A DNA stretch of 64,000 nucleotides from Pseudocoprococcus catus (GTDB lineage: Bacteria > Bacillota > Clostridia > Lachnospirales > Lachnospiraceae), in assembly GCF_019734885.1 (NCBI RefSeq), contig NZ_JAAXCM010000032.1:1-64000 (forward strand), given 5' to 3'. The position numbers and the translations under genes were made by a program. Shown here one piece after another: positions 53,385 through 63,061 of this stretch. Below the pieces are notes generated by a model. That model was not told where the DNA came from and searched no databases. It saw only the letters and a list, made by a program, of their open reading frames with translations. The stretch's first letter is position 1, and every line of letters begins with the position of its first letter.

Positions 53385-54277
53385 ACAAAAAAAGAAAAGC
53401 TCCAGTCATCACATATCCTATAAAACTGAAGCCTCTTTTGAATATCTCAATCACACCCACGATCCGGCCTTCGCCGTACATCCATGTCCTTCACCTATAT
53501 TCTGCCACCAGGAAGATAAGTCTGAGCTTCGGGGAGCGACCCCTCACTTCTTACCCCGGCTTACGCCCAAGCCTGCACAGGAATGGCTACCTGCAAATTT
53601 CACCGTCCATTCAGATTTTTCTACGCCTATTTCTGCCATACGGCTACTTTCACCGGCTACTTCCGTTATAGGCGGATTTCTCCGCCGTCAAAGCAGAGTG
53701 CATTGTTGGCTTTACCTCTGTCATACTGGCTGCCACACCGATACCCCTTAGGCTTATTCCTGCACCGCAGGCGTCTATTGCTGCACCCGGAAGTTCCGTG
53801 CAATTAAGTGCGAACATCTCTGCGATATGCGTTTTCGTTGACGCTTTCCGTCTCCCCGGGATTCATCACTGAATTCCAGCGGCCTCCCTGAGCAGGTATC
53901 CTTGCTCAGATCAACCGGACATCCTCACCATTTCGGCTCTTGGAAATTACCGCACACCTCGAAGTACTGGCGTACTTTATTCATCGAGTTGATCGCAGGC
54001 ATGATTCAAATATTCAAATCTCAAATATGAAGTTTTCATCAGGCTGAAGCTTCTGACCTTTTCGAATTAGTCTCTCCCGCCGACAAAGGTTATTATATAG
54101 GATGACTACGCATTTGTCATTCAACCAGCAGTTTAAAATAATAGTAACTGTTCAGAGCTAACATCCAAAATGCTACGCATTTCGTCGGTGTGGCGTATCC
54201 GCCGTACCACCGACAGGCTCTCTGTCCTCCTGATGCTGCTATCATAGCATACTCACTTTGTGAATCTGTTACCGTAA
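53385..54277 (-). ncRNA. candidate large structured non-coding RNA (about 0.9 kb)
   Basis: No open frame of note on the minus strand, but a promoter (copy B) upstream, a terminator (GGCTTCAGT/ACTGGAGCT then TTTCTTTTTTT) at 53,387-53,432, and many strong hairpins: GTCGGTG/CACCGAC around GGCG/CGCC (54,184-54,212), CTCGA/CGAG enclosing AAGTAC/GTACTT (53,957-53,986), TGAGCA/TGCTCA (53,888-53,909), CCTGC/GCAGG (53,759-53,771), GGCGGA/TCCGCC (53,671-53,686). Family unknown. The strand is set by the promoter and terminator. Confidence 0.5.
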
Positions 54278-54315
54278 TTGTAAATTTTATCATTTAGTTC
54301 ACATTGTGTAAATAA
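54229..54315 (-). promoter_or_regulatory. promoter-type repeat, copy B
   Basis: On the minus strand, TTTACA (54,312-54,307), exactly 17 nt, then TAAAAT (54,289-54,284). It ends with the 18-bp block shared with copy A. It points into the candidate structured RNA. Confidence 0.55.
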
Positions 54316-54360
54316 TATATGTTTAAAATTTCTTGCCTTGACTATCTCAAATCAACCATT

Positions 54361-54419
54361 AAAAAACGGACACGTGAATTTCTGAAGGATCACCTCAAAT
54401 CTTCACGCATCCGTTTTTT
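54361..54419 (-). terminator. terminator of the DegV gene
   Basis: AAAAAACGGA/TCCGTTTTTT outer stem with inner GTGAA/TTCAC; the minus strand ends in TTTTTT, overlapping the DegV stop codon. Confidence 0.75.
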
Positions 54420-55266
54420 ATTCATACATATAAAGGATTCCCAATGTTCCCGGACCGCAATGACAGGAAATCGTTCCTCCTGCGCGGGTCACATAAATGT
54501 GCTCTACTCCCGGCTGCCACTGTCTGATCTTATCCTGAACCAGTTGGATAATGTCCTCATCAATACCTGAATGGGTAATAAATATCCGGTTCTGCCGGAT
54601 GTTGTCTTTCCCTTTCAGCAGATCATCCGCGTAAGCCGCAAAACACTTTGCCGTCTTGCCACGATACTTCTTTGTAGACAGCATCTTGCCGTTCTGCACA
54701 TCAATGCGCGGTTTCAATTTCAGAAGATTGGCTCCGATAGCCGCCACTGAACTGCATCTGCCGCCTTTCCAGAGATACTCGATCACATCCACCAGAAAGC
54801 TGGCCTGACATTTTGCAGAGTCTTCACGAACCCTTGCCGCGATTTCTTCTGCAGCAAAGCCCTGATCCCTGAGATCACAGGCTTCCAGTACAAGCAGACC
54901 GATTCCCGTTGACAGTGACCTGGAATCCACCGGATACACATGTCCCGTTTCTTCTGCGGCAAGCACCGCCTGATTATATGCCGTTGACATCTCTGAACTG
55001 ATGGTAAAATGGACAATTTCATAGCCCTCATCCAGCCATGGCCGCCAAAACTGTTCATAATCATAGACATTCGGTGCTGATGTCGTGCACAATCTTCCCG
55101 TCCTCTCATAATGGGCGTAAATATCATCCGGTGTAATACTTACATTGTCCTGCAGCAACTCCCCATCCCTGACAATAGGATGCGGAAGAACTGCAATATC
55201 ATACTGTATCAGCAATTCCTCTGACAAATCGCAGGTACTGTCACTTATAATCTTTACTTTACTCAT
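54418..55266 (-). CDS. DegV-family fatty-acid-binding protein
   Basis: 282 aa. Family motifs: KIISDSTCDL at the start, LCTTSAPN near 60, FTISSEMSTAYN near 88, VDSRSLSTGIGLLV near 115 and THSG near 230. DegV/FakB proteins bind fatty acids; FakB members hand them to the FakA kinase, but no fakA lies here. It is monocistronic. Confidence 0.88.
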   Translation of the reverse strand: MSKVKIISDSTCDLSEELLIQYDIAVLPHPIVRDGELLQDNVSITPDDIYAHYERTGRLCTTSAPNVYDYEQFWRPWLDEGYEIVHFTISSEMSTAYNQAVLAAEETGHVYPVDSRSLSTGIGLLVLEACDLRDQGFAAEEIAARVREDSAKCQASFLVDVIEYLWKGGRCSSVAAIGANLLKLKPRIDVQNGKMLSTKKYRGKTAKCFAAYADDLLKGKDNIRQNRIFITHSGIDEDIIQLVQDKIRQWQPGVEHIYVTRAGGTISCHCGPGTLGILYMYE

Positions 55267-55425
55267 GCTCTGATCCTTTCAGTTTTCTTGTAAACAATAT
55301 CGGTCATCCAACTGCCTACGCTTCCACCTATTCATCCTACATTCAGCATTCAAAATTCAGCATCAACCACTAGATCCTAATGGCAAATTACTTAATTACT
55401 TCTATCTCCAAACTGCTCCGATTCT

Positions 55426-56205
55426 TTATGCCAACTCCATATGACCTTCCATTTCGAAGTAATCTTCCCATGCTGCGGGTCCGCCGGCCAGTACCGAACA
55501 CCCCTTATCAAGGGAGATTCCCGTACCATCCATACGGCTGATACGGCCGCCGGCTTCCTGCACGATCAATGAACCGGCCGCATAATCCCAAGGCGACAGA
55601 CGGCATTCAAAGAATAATTCACAGCGTCCACTGGCAATATCACACAGATCCAATGCTGCGGAACCGCTTCGTCTCACATCCAGACTTGCCTTATGCAGTG
55701 TTTTCACCAAATCAAAGGTCTGATCAATTAATTCCGCATAATAAGGAGATGTCCCGAAACATACAAGTCCTTCTTCCAGTCGGTTAGAAGATACATGCAG
55801 CGGTTGACCATTTAAAAAGGCTCCCTTTCCTCGCTGCGCATAAAACATCTCATTATTGTATGGGTTATAAACAACGCCGATTTCCATAGTTCCATGAAGT
55901 GCCAGTCCCACAGACACGCAGCTTCTGTGATAATTTTTGATAAAATTGGTTGTTCCATCGATAGGGTCCACAATAAATGCATAACCTTCACCAATTGCTT
56001 TGCTGTGTTCTCCTTCCTCACCGATAAATACCGCCTCCGGCAGAATTTTCAGCAATTCCTCCTCCAGATAAGCCTGAACCGCCACATCATACTTTGTCAC
56101 AAAATTTGCCCGACCCTCTTTGGAACTGACATTCCGTTCGGTGCCGTCTGCAAACAATATAATATCGCCGCATTTTTTGACCACTGCCACTATTTCATCA
56201 AGCAT
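55426..56205 (-). CDS. inositol monophosphatase family protein (SuhB-like)
   Basis: 259 aa. Motif 1 GEEG (about 64), motif 2 VDPIDGTTNFIKNYHRSCVS (about 78-97), motif 3 SPWDYAAGSLIVQEAGG (about 205-221): all Mg2+ ligands present. It dephosphorylates inositol phosphate or a related sugar phosphate. Substrate not set by sequence. Confidence 0.9.
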   Translation of the reverse strand: MLDEIVAVVKKCGDIILFADGTERNVSSKEGRANFVTKYDVAVQAYLEEELLKILPEAVFIGEEGEHSKAIGEGYAFIVDPIDGTTNFIKNYHRSCVSVGLALHGTMEIGVVYNPYNNEMFYAQRGKGAFLNGQPLHVSSNRLEEGLVCFGTSPYYAELIDQTFDLVKTLHKASLDVRRSGSAALDLCDIASGRCELFFECRLSPWDYAAGSLIVQEAGGRISRMDGTGISLDKGCSVLAGGPAAWEDYFEMEGHMELA

Positions 56206-56290
56206 CTTCTAATTCCCCTTTATATTCCCGCATTTCAAGACCTGCCTGAAACATCCGCCGGTATTTTCTTTCATCTTTATCAGCTAACAC

Positions 56291-56319
56291 AGCGGTTTAG
56301 AGATAATCTCCAAACCGCT
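56291..56319. terminator. hairpin between dapL and the IMPase gene
   Basis: AGCGGTTT/AAACCGCT with inner GAGAT/ATCTC. Stable on both strands, with no T-run; weak terminator or processing site for dapL mRNA. Confidence 0.4.
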
Positions 56320-56412
56320 CTATAGTCATTCATATTCAAGACTCATCTGCGAGTCCCGGTACGAAATTTGGATCTGCTGTGCAGACATACTTTCTAACCG
56401 AATTTCTGCGTA

Positions 56413-57636
56413 TTACTTCAATTTCTTAATACGTTCAACCGCTTCAAGTGTGTTCTCATAGGAACCGAAGGATGTCAGACGGAAATAACCTTCACCGCTT
56501 GGTCCGAAGCCTGAACCAGGTGTTCCCACAACGTTCGCTTTATCAAGCAGATAATCAAAGAATTCCCATGAGGTCATCTTATCCGGTGTCTTCAACCAAA
56601 TATATGGCGCATTCACACCGCCTGAAGCAGAAAATCCTGCTGCTGCAAGGCCTTCTCTGATAATCTTCGCATTATTCATATAGTAAGCAATCTGTTCCTG
56701 TGTCTGAGCCTGACCTTCCGGTGTATAAACAGCTGCACCGGCCTGCTGAATGATGTAAGGTGCACCGTTGAACTTTGTGCCGTGGCGTCTTGCCCACAGG
56801 CTGTTCAATGTTACATCGCCGCACTTAAGTGCTTTAGGAATAACCGTGAAGCCAAGACGTGTGCCTGTAAAGCCTGCGTTCTTGGAAAAGCTTCGAAGCT
56901 CGATGGCACATCTGTCCGCACCATCACATTCATAAATCGTATGCGCTACATTATCTTCTGAAATATAGGCTTCATAAGCAGCATCATAGATGATCACTGC
57001 ACCCTTTTCAAGAGCATAATCCACCCATTTCTGAAGCTCTGTCTTCGGAATTGTCGCACCTGTCGGATTATTCGGGAAACAAAGATAGATGATATCCGGT
57101 GTTTCTTCAGGTAATTCAGGAGCGAATCCATTCTCCTCTGTACAAGGCATGTAGATTACATTAGAAAATCTCTCTGTGGCCTGATTATAATCACCTGCTC
57201 TGCCTGCCATAACGTTGGTATCAACATAAACAGGATAAACCGGATCACATACCGCAATACGGTTATCAACTGAGAAAATATCTCCGATATTACCGGAATC
57301 GCTCTTGGCGCCATCACTGATAAAGATTTCATCAATGGCAATATCAACGCCGCGGGTCTTGTAATCATGCTGCGCAATTGCGCTTCTCAGGAATTCATAA
57401 CCCAGGTCAGGCGCATAGCCCTTAAATGTCTCCTTAACAGCCATTTCATCAACTGCACTGTGCAGTCTTGAAATGACAGCCGGTGCCAATGGCAATGTCA
57501 CATCGCCGATACCAAGACTGATGATCTGGTCTTTCTTCTCCGGATTAGCTTCCTTATATGCAGCTACTTTCTTCGCGATTGTTGAAAACAGGTAGCTGCC
57601 TGGTAATTTAAGATAATTATCATTGATTTTAAACAT
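56413..57636 (-). CDS. dapL: LL-diaminopimelate aminotransferase
   Basis: 407 aa, class I/II PLP enzyme. DapL opening [32 protein letters not shown], and the PLP lysine in [16 protein letters not shown] near residue 247; the length fits DapL. It makes LL-diaminopimelate from tetrahydrodipicolinate in one step for lysine and cell wall synthesis. GGAGG precedes the start. Confidence 0.93.
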   Translation of the reverse strand: MFKINDNYLKLPGSYLFSTIAKKVAAYKEANPEKKDQIISLGIGDVTLPLAPAVISRLHSAVDEMAVKETFKGYAPDLGYEFLRSAIAQHDYKTRGVDIAIDEIFISDGAKSDSGNIGDIFSVDNRIAVCDPVYPVYVDTNVMAGRAGDYNQATERFSNVIYMPCTEENGFAPELPEETPDIIYLCFPNNPTGATIPKTELQKWVDYALEKGAVIIYDAAYEAYISEDNVAHTIYECDGADRCAIELRSFSKNAGFTGTRLGFTVIPKALKCGDVTLNSLWARRHGTKFNGAPYIIQQAGAAVYTPEGQAQTQEQIAYYMNNAKIIREGLAAAGFSASGGVNAPYIWLKTPDKMTSWEFFDYLLDKANVVGTPGSGFGPSGEGYFRLTSFGSYENTLEAVERIKKLK

Positions 57637-57866
57637 CTTCGTGTCCTCCTCATCTTATCCGCTCGCATTCTTAGTGTTTGCTAACGAACTTACGGTTCTG
57701 TTCACCATTGTAACTCATGAAAGCATTTCATGCAATAGTTTTCATTCGACTCTCTTTGCCTAATATTCGCGCCATCACTCCGGAACGCATTCAGAAATAT
57801 ACTGTAGTTTAATATTTCGGCATATCTGCCTATCCTATTCGGATTTTACGATCTTACAGCAGCGTC

Positions 57867-58709
57867 CTACAATTTTATAAACTCTGGCTTTCTGTGATCA
57901 AAAACTGTCAGATATCTGAACCCGGCCTCCTGAAGCATCTCATGGGCTTCCTTCTGATAAAAGCCGATATATTCTGCTTTGTGGGCGTCACTGCCGATAG
58001 TAATGATCTCACCGCTGCATTCCCGGTATAACTTCAAAATCGACATCGGCGGCATGGCATCCTGCATGGCCTTATAATATCCGGAGACATTAAGCTCAAT
58101 ACCCCTGCCCTTCTCCGTCAGATTCTTAAAAAGCTGACGGAATTTATCTTCATAAGGCTTCAGGTCAAGACGCAGATGATTGCGTTCAAACATATAGCGC
58201 AGCGGATAGGTCAGATGCCCCATTACATCAAAATCGCCCATTTCCGACAATTTCAGCAGCCAGTCCACATAATGCTCATACATTTTCGCCACATCAATCT
58301 TGGTAAAGTCATAGTAATAGACGTCCAGATCTTTTTCCATATTGTGGATAGATCCGATGACAAAATCCAGCACATCTCCATAATCTTTCATAAAAAGTTC
58401 TGCAGCCTCCGGATTAACCTGAGGCTGTCCAAGCTCCGCTCCAATCCGCACTTTCAATTGACCGGCATATTTTTCCTTCATATTGCAAAGTTCTTTGTAA
58501 AGTCCAACGGCATCCATATGATGCTGTTCACCGCCGGACACATCAAAATTCATCTGTTCATCGTAAGGCAGTCCCGTATAAATATCCATATGATCTGTAA
58601 TCGCGATTTCTGACAGACCTCTCCGGATCGCCGTCTGACAGATTGTATCCAGTTCTTCCGAACCATCAAAAGAATATTTCGAATGCATATGATAATCTGC
58701 TAAATACAT
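57867..58709 (-). CDS. PHP-domain histidinol-phosphatase family protein
   Basis: 280 aa. Metal ligands of the PHP fold: YHMHSKYSFDG (residues 6-16), ITDHMDIY near 38, GAELGQ near 92, IGSIHN near 118 and GSDAHK near 240. HisK-type histidinol phosphatases have this size. No other his genes are in view, so another phosphoester substrate is possible. It overlaps tadA by 10 nt. Confidence 0.85.
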   Translation of the reverse strand: MYLADYHMHSKYSFDGSEELDTICQTAIRRGLSEIAITDHMDIYTGLPYDEQMNFDVSGGEQHHMDAVGLYKELCNMKEKYAGQLKVRIGAELGQPQVNPEAAELFMKDYGDVLDFVIGSIHNMEKDLDVYYYDFTKIDVAKMYEHYVDWLLKLSEMGDFDVMGHLTYPLRYMFERNHLRLDLKPYEDKFRQLFKNLTEKGRGIELNVSGYYKAMQDAMPPMSILKLYRECSGEIITIGSDAHKAEYIGFYQKEAHEMLQEAGFRYLTVFDHRKPEFIKL

Positions 58710-59182
58710 TTCTCTTTTTCCTTCTTTCTTCTCTCCCGCAGTTCACGGAAAAATCCACTGAGCATGGATGAACACTCATCATGGAGCACATCCTTCGTCA
58801 TCTCCACCTGATGATTGAAACGTTTCTCCTGCAATACATTCAACACAGAGCCCGCACAACCTGCCTTTGCATTCATGCTGCCGATCACCACTCTGTCCAC
58901 ACGGGCCTGAACAATCGCTCCGGCACACATCGGACACGGCTCCAGTGTAATATACATAGTACACCCCTCCAGGCGCCAGTCTCCCAAGTATTTACTGGCT
59001 TTCCGGATGGCATTCATCTCTGCATGGGACAATGTATTCTTCTCCTTATTGCGCTTATTATATCCACGGGCAATAATCTTTCCCTCATAGACGATCACAC
59101 AGCCAATCGGCACTTCATCAATCGCCGCTGCCTTCTTCGCCTGCACCAGTGCAGCCTTCATAAATTTCTCATCTTCTGTCAT
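58700..59182 (-). CDS. tadA: tRNA adenosine(34) deaminase
   Basis: 160 aa. Zinc motif HAEMNAI near residue 53 and PCPMCAGAIVQAR near 83, with the TadA-specific N-terminal segment FMKAALVQAKKA. It converts A34 to inosine in tRNA-Arg(ACG). It is in one transcript with the PHP gene. Confidence 0.93.
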   Translation of the reverse strand: MTEDEKFMKAALVQAKKAAAIDEVPIGCVIVYEGKIIARGYNKRNKEKNTLSHAEMNAIRKASKYLGDWRLEGCTMYITLEPCPMCAGAIVQARVDRVVIGSMNAKAGCAGSVLNVLQEKRFNHQVEMTKDVLHDECSSMLSGFFRELRERRKKEKEKCI

Positions 59183-59263
59183 CCTGTATCACTTCCTCCA
59201 AATTTTTTAGATGTAATTTTCTAAAATCTCAGAAATACTTTATACTTTATTAATAATTATCTA

Positions 59264-59393
59264 TTGTATTTTTAGAACTATAGTGTATAGTATTGGCATA
59301 AGGTTGAGAAAGCCTTATAGCCAGAAAACAATTAGAACATAACAATCCTCTCTCTTAAGAAAAAGGCATCCGAACGGCAGGATGTCTTTTTTT
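59264..59393 (+). ncRNA. tandem small RNA gene, copy 1
   Basis: Promoter TTGTAT-16 nt-TATAGT (59,264-59,291), an RNA starting near 59,298, and a terminator GGCATCC/GGATGTC (59,365-59,386) with T7. About 95 nt with a 5' hairpin ATAAGG/CCTTAT and an unpaired CCTCTCTCTT stretch that could pair with Shine-Dalgarno sites. No frame of note. Confidence 0.62.
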
Positions 59394-59477
59394 ATTATAC
59401 CATAAGTCACAAAAAATTTTTAATACCTTATTTCGTAAAATCCTAGAAATACTTTAGACTTTGTTAATAAACATCTA

Positions 59478-59606
59478 TTGTATTTTTAGAACTATAGTGT
59501 ATAGTATTGGCATAAGGTTGAGAAAGCCTTATAGCCAGAAAACAATATAGAACATAACAATCCTCTCTCTTAAGAAAAAGGCATCCGAACGGCAGGATGC
59601 CTTTTT
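59478..59606 (+). ncRNA. tandem small RNA gene, copy 2
   Basis: Near-identical to copy 1, shifted by 214 bp: promoter TTGTAT-16-TATAGT (59,478-59,505), RNA from about 59,512, the same CCTCTCTCTT stretch, terminator GGCATCC/GGATGCC with T5. Few differences, mainly upstream of the promoter and in the terminator, suggest recent duplication with selection. Confidence 0.62.
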
Positions 59607-59773
59607 CTTATATTCGCACAATATTTTTATAAATATTTAATCATTTATAATGCAATAATATGATATAATAAATTTCAGATACATAATTGTATGACATTTC
59701 AGTTTTTATCTCTGAACAGTTACAACATTTTATGTATAAACATAACTCAACAGATGTTGAAGGAGGTTTCTTT

Positions 59774-60358
59774 ATGGCTAAGAAAATTTTAATGCTTTGT
59801 GGTGATTTTACAGAAGATTATGAGACAATGGTTCCTTTCCAGGCACTGTCTATGCTCGGCTATCAGGTTGATGCTGTTTGCCCGGACAAGAAAGCCGGAG
59901 AAGTTGTCAAGACAGCTGTTCACGATTTCCTTGGTGATCAGACTTACACCGAAAAGCCGGGACACAATTTTGCATTAACTGCTGATTTCGACGCAGTAAA
60001 TACTGCTGACTATGTTGGTCTCTTTATCACAGGCGGACGTGCTCCTGAGTATATTCGTCTGAATCCAAGAGTGATCGAAATCGTTCAGGAATTTTTCGCA
60101 GCTAAGAAACCTGTTGCTTCCATTTGTCATGGTCCGCAGATCCTGACTGCTGCCGGTGTTCTTAAAGGTGTGAAAGCGACTGCTTATCCGGCTGTTGGTC
60201 CTGACATTACCCTTGCCGGCGGTACATATGTAGAAGTTCCTGCTGATCAGGCTGTTGTTGATGAGGCCGCACAGCTCGTTACAGCACCTGCTTGGCCTGG
60301 CGATACAGCTATCTTAGCTGAGTTCGTCAAACTGCTGGGAGCAAAAATTGAAATCTGA
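59774..60358 (+). CDS. DJ-1/PfpI-family protein
   Basis: 194 aa from the ATG at 59,774 (GAAGGAGG upstream). [20 protein letters not shown] at the start (Glu in the nucleophile pocket) and the nucleophile elbow [11 protein letters not shown] with Cys near residue 118. The family holds glyoxalase III, deglycase and stress proteins; the exact activity is unknown. It follows the tandem small RNAs. Confidence 0.87.
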   Translation: MAKKILMLCGDFTEDYETMVPFQALSMLGYQVDAVCPDKKAGEVVKTAVHDFLGDQTYTEKPGHNFALTADFDAVNTADYVGLFITGGRAPEYIRLNPRVIEIVQEFFAAKKPVASICHGPQILTAAGVLKGVKATAYPAVGPDITLAGGTYVEVPADQAVVDEAAQLVTAPAWPGDTAILAEFVKLLGAKIEI

Positions 60359-60374
60359 TAACTCCTCATTCTAA

Positions 60375-60410
60375 ACATGGGATGTCGGGTATTTTGCCCG
60401 GCATCCCATA
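60375..60410. terminator. hairpin after the DJ-1 gene
   Basis: TGGGATG-CGGG/CCCG-CATCCCA stem. It has no T-run, but its place 15 nt after the stop supports termination. Confidence 0.45.
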
Positions 60411-60479
60411 ATATATCCAACCAGATAGCAAAGGGGCTGTCGGGGGATTTCTGATATGCTCCCTTGAGTTTTTATCCTT

Positions 60480-60836
60480 CTATGCAGCATATTCTGCAAA
60501 GCAAGGATGTTCTTTTAATATCTCTATTTTATTGATTTCTACGCCTGCAGCATTCACTTCGCCCCAGACGCGCACCCAGCCTTCCGGCAGTTCCATCAAA
60601 ATTGCCGGTGCAAGATACATAAATGCGTGCTTTCTTTTTGCTTTGCCTTTGGCAACACGAATCTGTATACTTTCTTCCGTGCATGCCTTACCGGCTTTTC
60701 TGCAGCGGGTAAAAAAACGTTCTACCGCATAAGCAATCGTGTCTCTTTCATAATCGCACAAACCGTGCTTAAGAAGCATGTAGTCAGGGTCAACTGAAAC
60801 TTCACATACAAATGAACCATAATTTATTTTTTTCAT
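60480..60836 (-). CDS. hypothetical protein
   Basis: 118 aa from the ATG at 60,836 (GGAGG upstream). It has a mixed fold with MKKINYGSFVCEVSVDPDYM at the start and a basic middle (KGKAKRKHAF). Not recognised; no signal peptide. Confidence 0.55.
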   Translation of the reverse strand: MKKINYGSFVCEVSVDPDYMLLKHGLCDYERDTIAYAVERFFTRCRKAGKACTEESIQIRVAKGKAKRKHAFMYLAPAILMELPEGWVRVWGEVNAAGVEINKIEILKEHPCFAEYAA

Positions 60837-60996
60837 AGAGCAATACCTCCAAAAAACATGTGTGCTATTCACTAACTGCTTACACTACTTATATCTTTTT
60901 GAAGATATGATTTTACTCGGTTTTTTGAAAAAAATTTTTGCACGTAATGTGACCTGCACATTACAGTGCCTGCATCCGCCGCTTGCGCCATCTACA

Positions 60997-61140
60997 TTAC
61001 AGCAGCATCACGAATATCGGAATCGTAATAATACATAGCAGCGTTGTAATAAATATAAATTTCGACGCCAGCACCACATCATTACCGTATTCTCCCGCAA
61101 AAATCGCACAGAAACCCGCCACCGTAAAAATTGCACTCAT
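60997..61140 (-). pseudogene. C-terminal remnant of an AEC-family (auxin efflux carrier-like) transporter
   Basis: 47 codons starting MSAIFTVAGFCAIFAGEYGN and continuing with two hydrophobic segments (FIFITTLLCIITIPIFVML), which resemble the last two spans of AEC permeases (300 aa or more). Nothing of the first 80% is nearby. The esterase gene ends 4 nt before it. Confidence 0.5.
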
Positions 61141-61143
61141 TCC

Positions 61144-61926
61144 TTATTCCATTCCATCTTCAAATACACCGTTCCACAGAAATGGCATATAGATTGCATT
61201 CTGTTTCTCCCAGTCGGCCTCACAATGGCCGCCAAAGGCCTGAAGATACGGATACGTCACGGCACCGCGTTCCACCAGCAGGTGACTGAATTCCAGATTC
61301 GTACAGGTATATTTGACAAGACCCGGCTTTCGTCCCGATTCTTTACTTCCCCAGCTCATATAAACCCTTGTATCCGGAAGCAACGGTCCTGCAGCCATCA
61401 GCTCTTCCCTCATGGCATCATAACAGAAGCCCACCGCACTTGAGAGGCAGGCCGCCTTTGAGAAAACGTCATTATGGGCCACAACAGTATAATAGGCCAT
61501 CAGTCCGCCCATGGAACTGCCCCCGATACCGGTATACTCCCGCTCCGGCTTTGTCCTGAAATGAGAATCAATCAGCGGCTTCAGCTCATCTACCACCCAC
61601 TGCATAAAAACCTTGCCTGTTCCATGAATCCTTTGTCCGTCAAAATCCCTGAAATCATAGGGTGAAAACTCCTCCAGGCGCTTGTTGCCCTCATGATTGC
61701 ATTCAATACCAACAATGATCAGCTGGTTCTCCCACTGCCTCATAAATTCCTGCAGTCCCCAGGATTTACCGTAGGTAGCGTCCTCATTATAAAAAAGATT
61801 GTGCCCATCATACATATACATGACCGGGTACCGCGCTTCACTTTCCTCGTAATCATCCGGAAGGTAGATATGCAGCATCCTTTCCAAATGATATGGGGTA
61901 ATATGTACCATTTCTTTAATAACCAT
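61144..61926 (-). CDS. esterase D-like alpha/beta hydrolase
   Basis: 260 aa from the ATG at 61,926 (GGAGG upstream). Putative esterase family: nucleophile Ser in GIGGSSMGGLMA near residue 138, Asp and His expected later (His in AFGGHCEADW). YPVMYMYDGHNLF is the family strand. No signal peptide; substrate unknown. Confidence 0.78.
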   Translation of the reverse strand: MVIKEMVHITPYHLERMLHIYLPDDYEESEARYPVMYMYDGHNLFYNEDATYGKSWGLQEFMRQWENQLIIVGIECNHEGNKRLEEFSPYDFRDFDGQRIHGTGKVFMQWVVDELKPLIDSHFRTKPEREYTGIGGSSMGGLMAYYTVVAHNDVFSKAACLSSAVGFCYDAMREELMAAGPLLPDTRVYMSWGSKESGRKPGLVKYTCTNLEFSHLLVERGAVTYPYLQAFGGHCEADWEKQNAIYMPFLWNGVFEDGME

Positions 61927-62152
61927 TTTCATCCTCCGACTATATGCTCTGTTTTTATATCTAAAATCATCTGCTTTCAAACTACATTCTTCATCATACC
62001 ATATAATATCTGTTATCGAAAGATTTTTCAAAAAAATACAAATATATCTTTCATTATCAGAATATTCATATTAAAATAGATATGTATATTGATAAACATT
62101 TAAAGTGCCATGCATTTTGAATATGGAATCTATAAAATAGGGGGATTACATA

Positions 62153-62413
62153 ATGGATCTGATGAAAGATATTTATAAAAAAGAACTTCGTACACGTATT
62201 GCTGCATGGGAAGGCAAGAAAACAGACGATTTTCAGTATGAACCGGAACGCGCCGAATTAAAAGCCCAGATGAAAGACTGGCTGGCTGAGAAACTCGGCG
62301 TCGATGATGAGAAGAAGCTGCTTATCGCCAATCGTAAGTATTTCGCTACTTGCATGGCCGAGCTGGTTTATGAAGAAACTGTCCGTCCGAACATGAAAGA
62401 TTTTATTCATTAA
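62153..62413 (+). CDS. hypothetical small acidic-basic protein
   Basis: 86 aa, helical and highly charged (MDLMKDIYKKELRTRIAAWE). It has AGGGGGAT before the ATG and a 25-bp terminator right after, so it is a real gene. No family recognised. Confidence 0.6.
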   Translation: MDLMKDIYKKELRTRIAAWEGKKTDDFQYEPERAELKAQMKDWLAEKLGVDDEKKLLIANRKYFATCMAELVYEETVRPNMKDFIH

Positions 62414-62470
62414 AAAAAGAAGGGGATGTGAAAAAACTCAATCGAGTTTTTTCACATCCCCTTCTTTTTA
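62413..62470. terminator. very long bidirectional terminator
   Basis: Nearly perfect 25-bp stem (AAGAAGGGGATGTG/CACATCCCCTTCTT, joined by AAAAAACTC/GAGTTTTTT) with T-runs on both strands. It serves the convergent genes at 62,153 and 62,468. Confidence 0.9.
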
Positions 62471-63061
62471 TTTTATCATTAATCGTAAATTATTCACCTG
62501 CAATTCAACTTCTGCCAATTTGGCCTTATCCTGCAGAAGATTCATGATATAGGCTTTATTAACACTCATACTCTTCGCAATAAGAAATTGTGCTTTTTTA
62601 TAATCCTGTGCCTTAATATAGGACTGTACGGATGCAAGATCCGTTGGGCCGCTGTAATCTTCACCCAAAAAAGCGGGAGCTGTGACTTCTGCGTAATAAT
62701 ATGGAAGAATATGGTCTGCCACATAACCGCAGTCATAGCCTGCAAATTCCACCGTCAGTGTCACTTCATCCACATCCCGTTTTCCTCCGCACTGAATATC
62801 AAAGTTCTTCAGCTGAATCGGGCCGGTAATCGGGGCTAACAGCTGCTCTATCTGCGGTTCAACTTTGCCCTTATTACTGTTTAAAGCCTGGGCCACCATT
62901 TCATTCTTCTTGCGTGCCGGAAGCATTTTAAGCATCTGCCCTGTAAAAGGAGGCAGTTTCACACCACCCATCTGTTCAGGATGCTGCTTCGCCATCTCCA
63001 ACATGTTATTCAGCAATTTATCGTAATTAATGTGGCCAATGGCCAGTATCATCTTGATCAT
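62468..63061 (-). CDS. hypothetical protein in a unit with the C39-like peptidase
   Basis: 197 aa; begins MIKMILAIGHINYDKLLNNM. It directly follows the peptidase gene (adjacent stop/start). No domain recognised. The middle has a beta-rich part (DEVTLTVEFAGYDCGYV). Confidence 0.6.
   Translation of the reverse strand: MIKMILAIGHINYDKLLNNMLEMAKQHPEQMGGVKLPPFTGQMLKMLPARKKNEMVAQALNSNKGKVEPQIEQLLAPITGPIQLKNFDIQCGGKRDVDEVTLTVEFAGYDCGYVADHILPYYYAEVTAPAFLGEDYSGPTDLASVQSYIKAQDYKKAQFLIAKSMSVNKAYIMNLLQDKAKLAEVELQVNNLRLMIK

Noticed and set aside
53365-53751. 128-codon plus-strand frame over the candidate RNA
   Set aside because: No ribosome site, Cys/His/Pro-rich random composition, and strong hairpins and terminator on the other strand.
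53385-54277. Second group II intron at 53-54 kb
   Set aside because: Some motifs recalled intron ends (GTGCGG), but no domain V, no RT remnant and no split gene were found.
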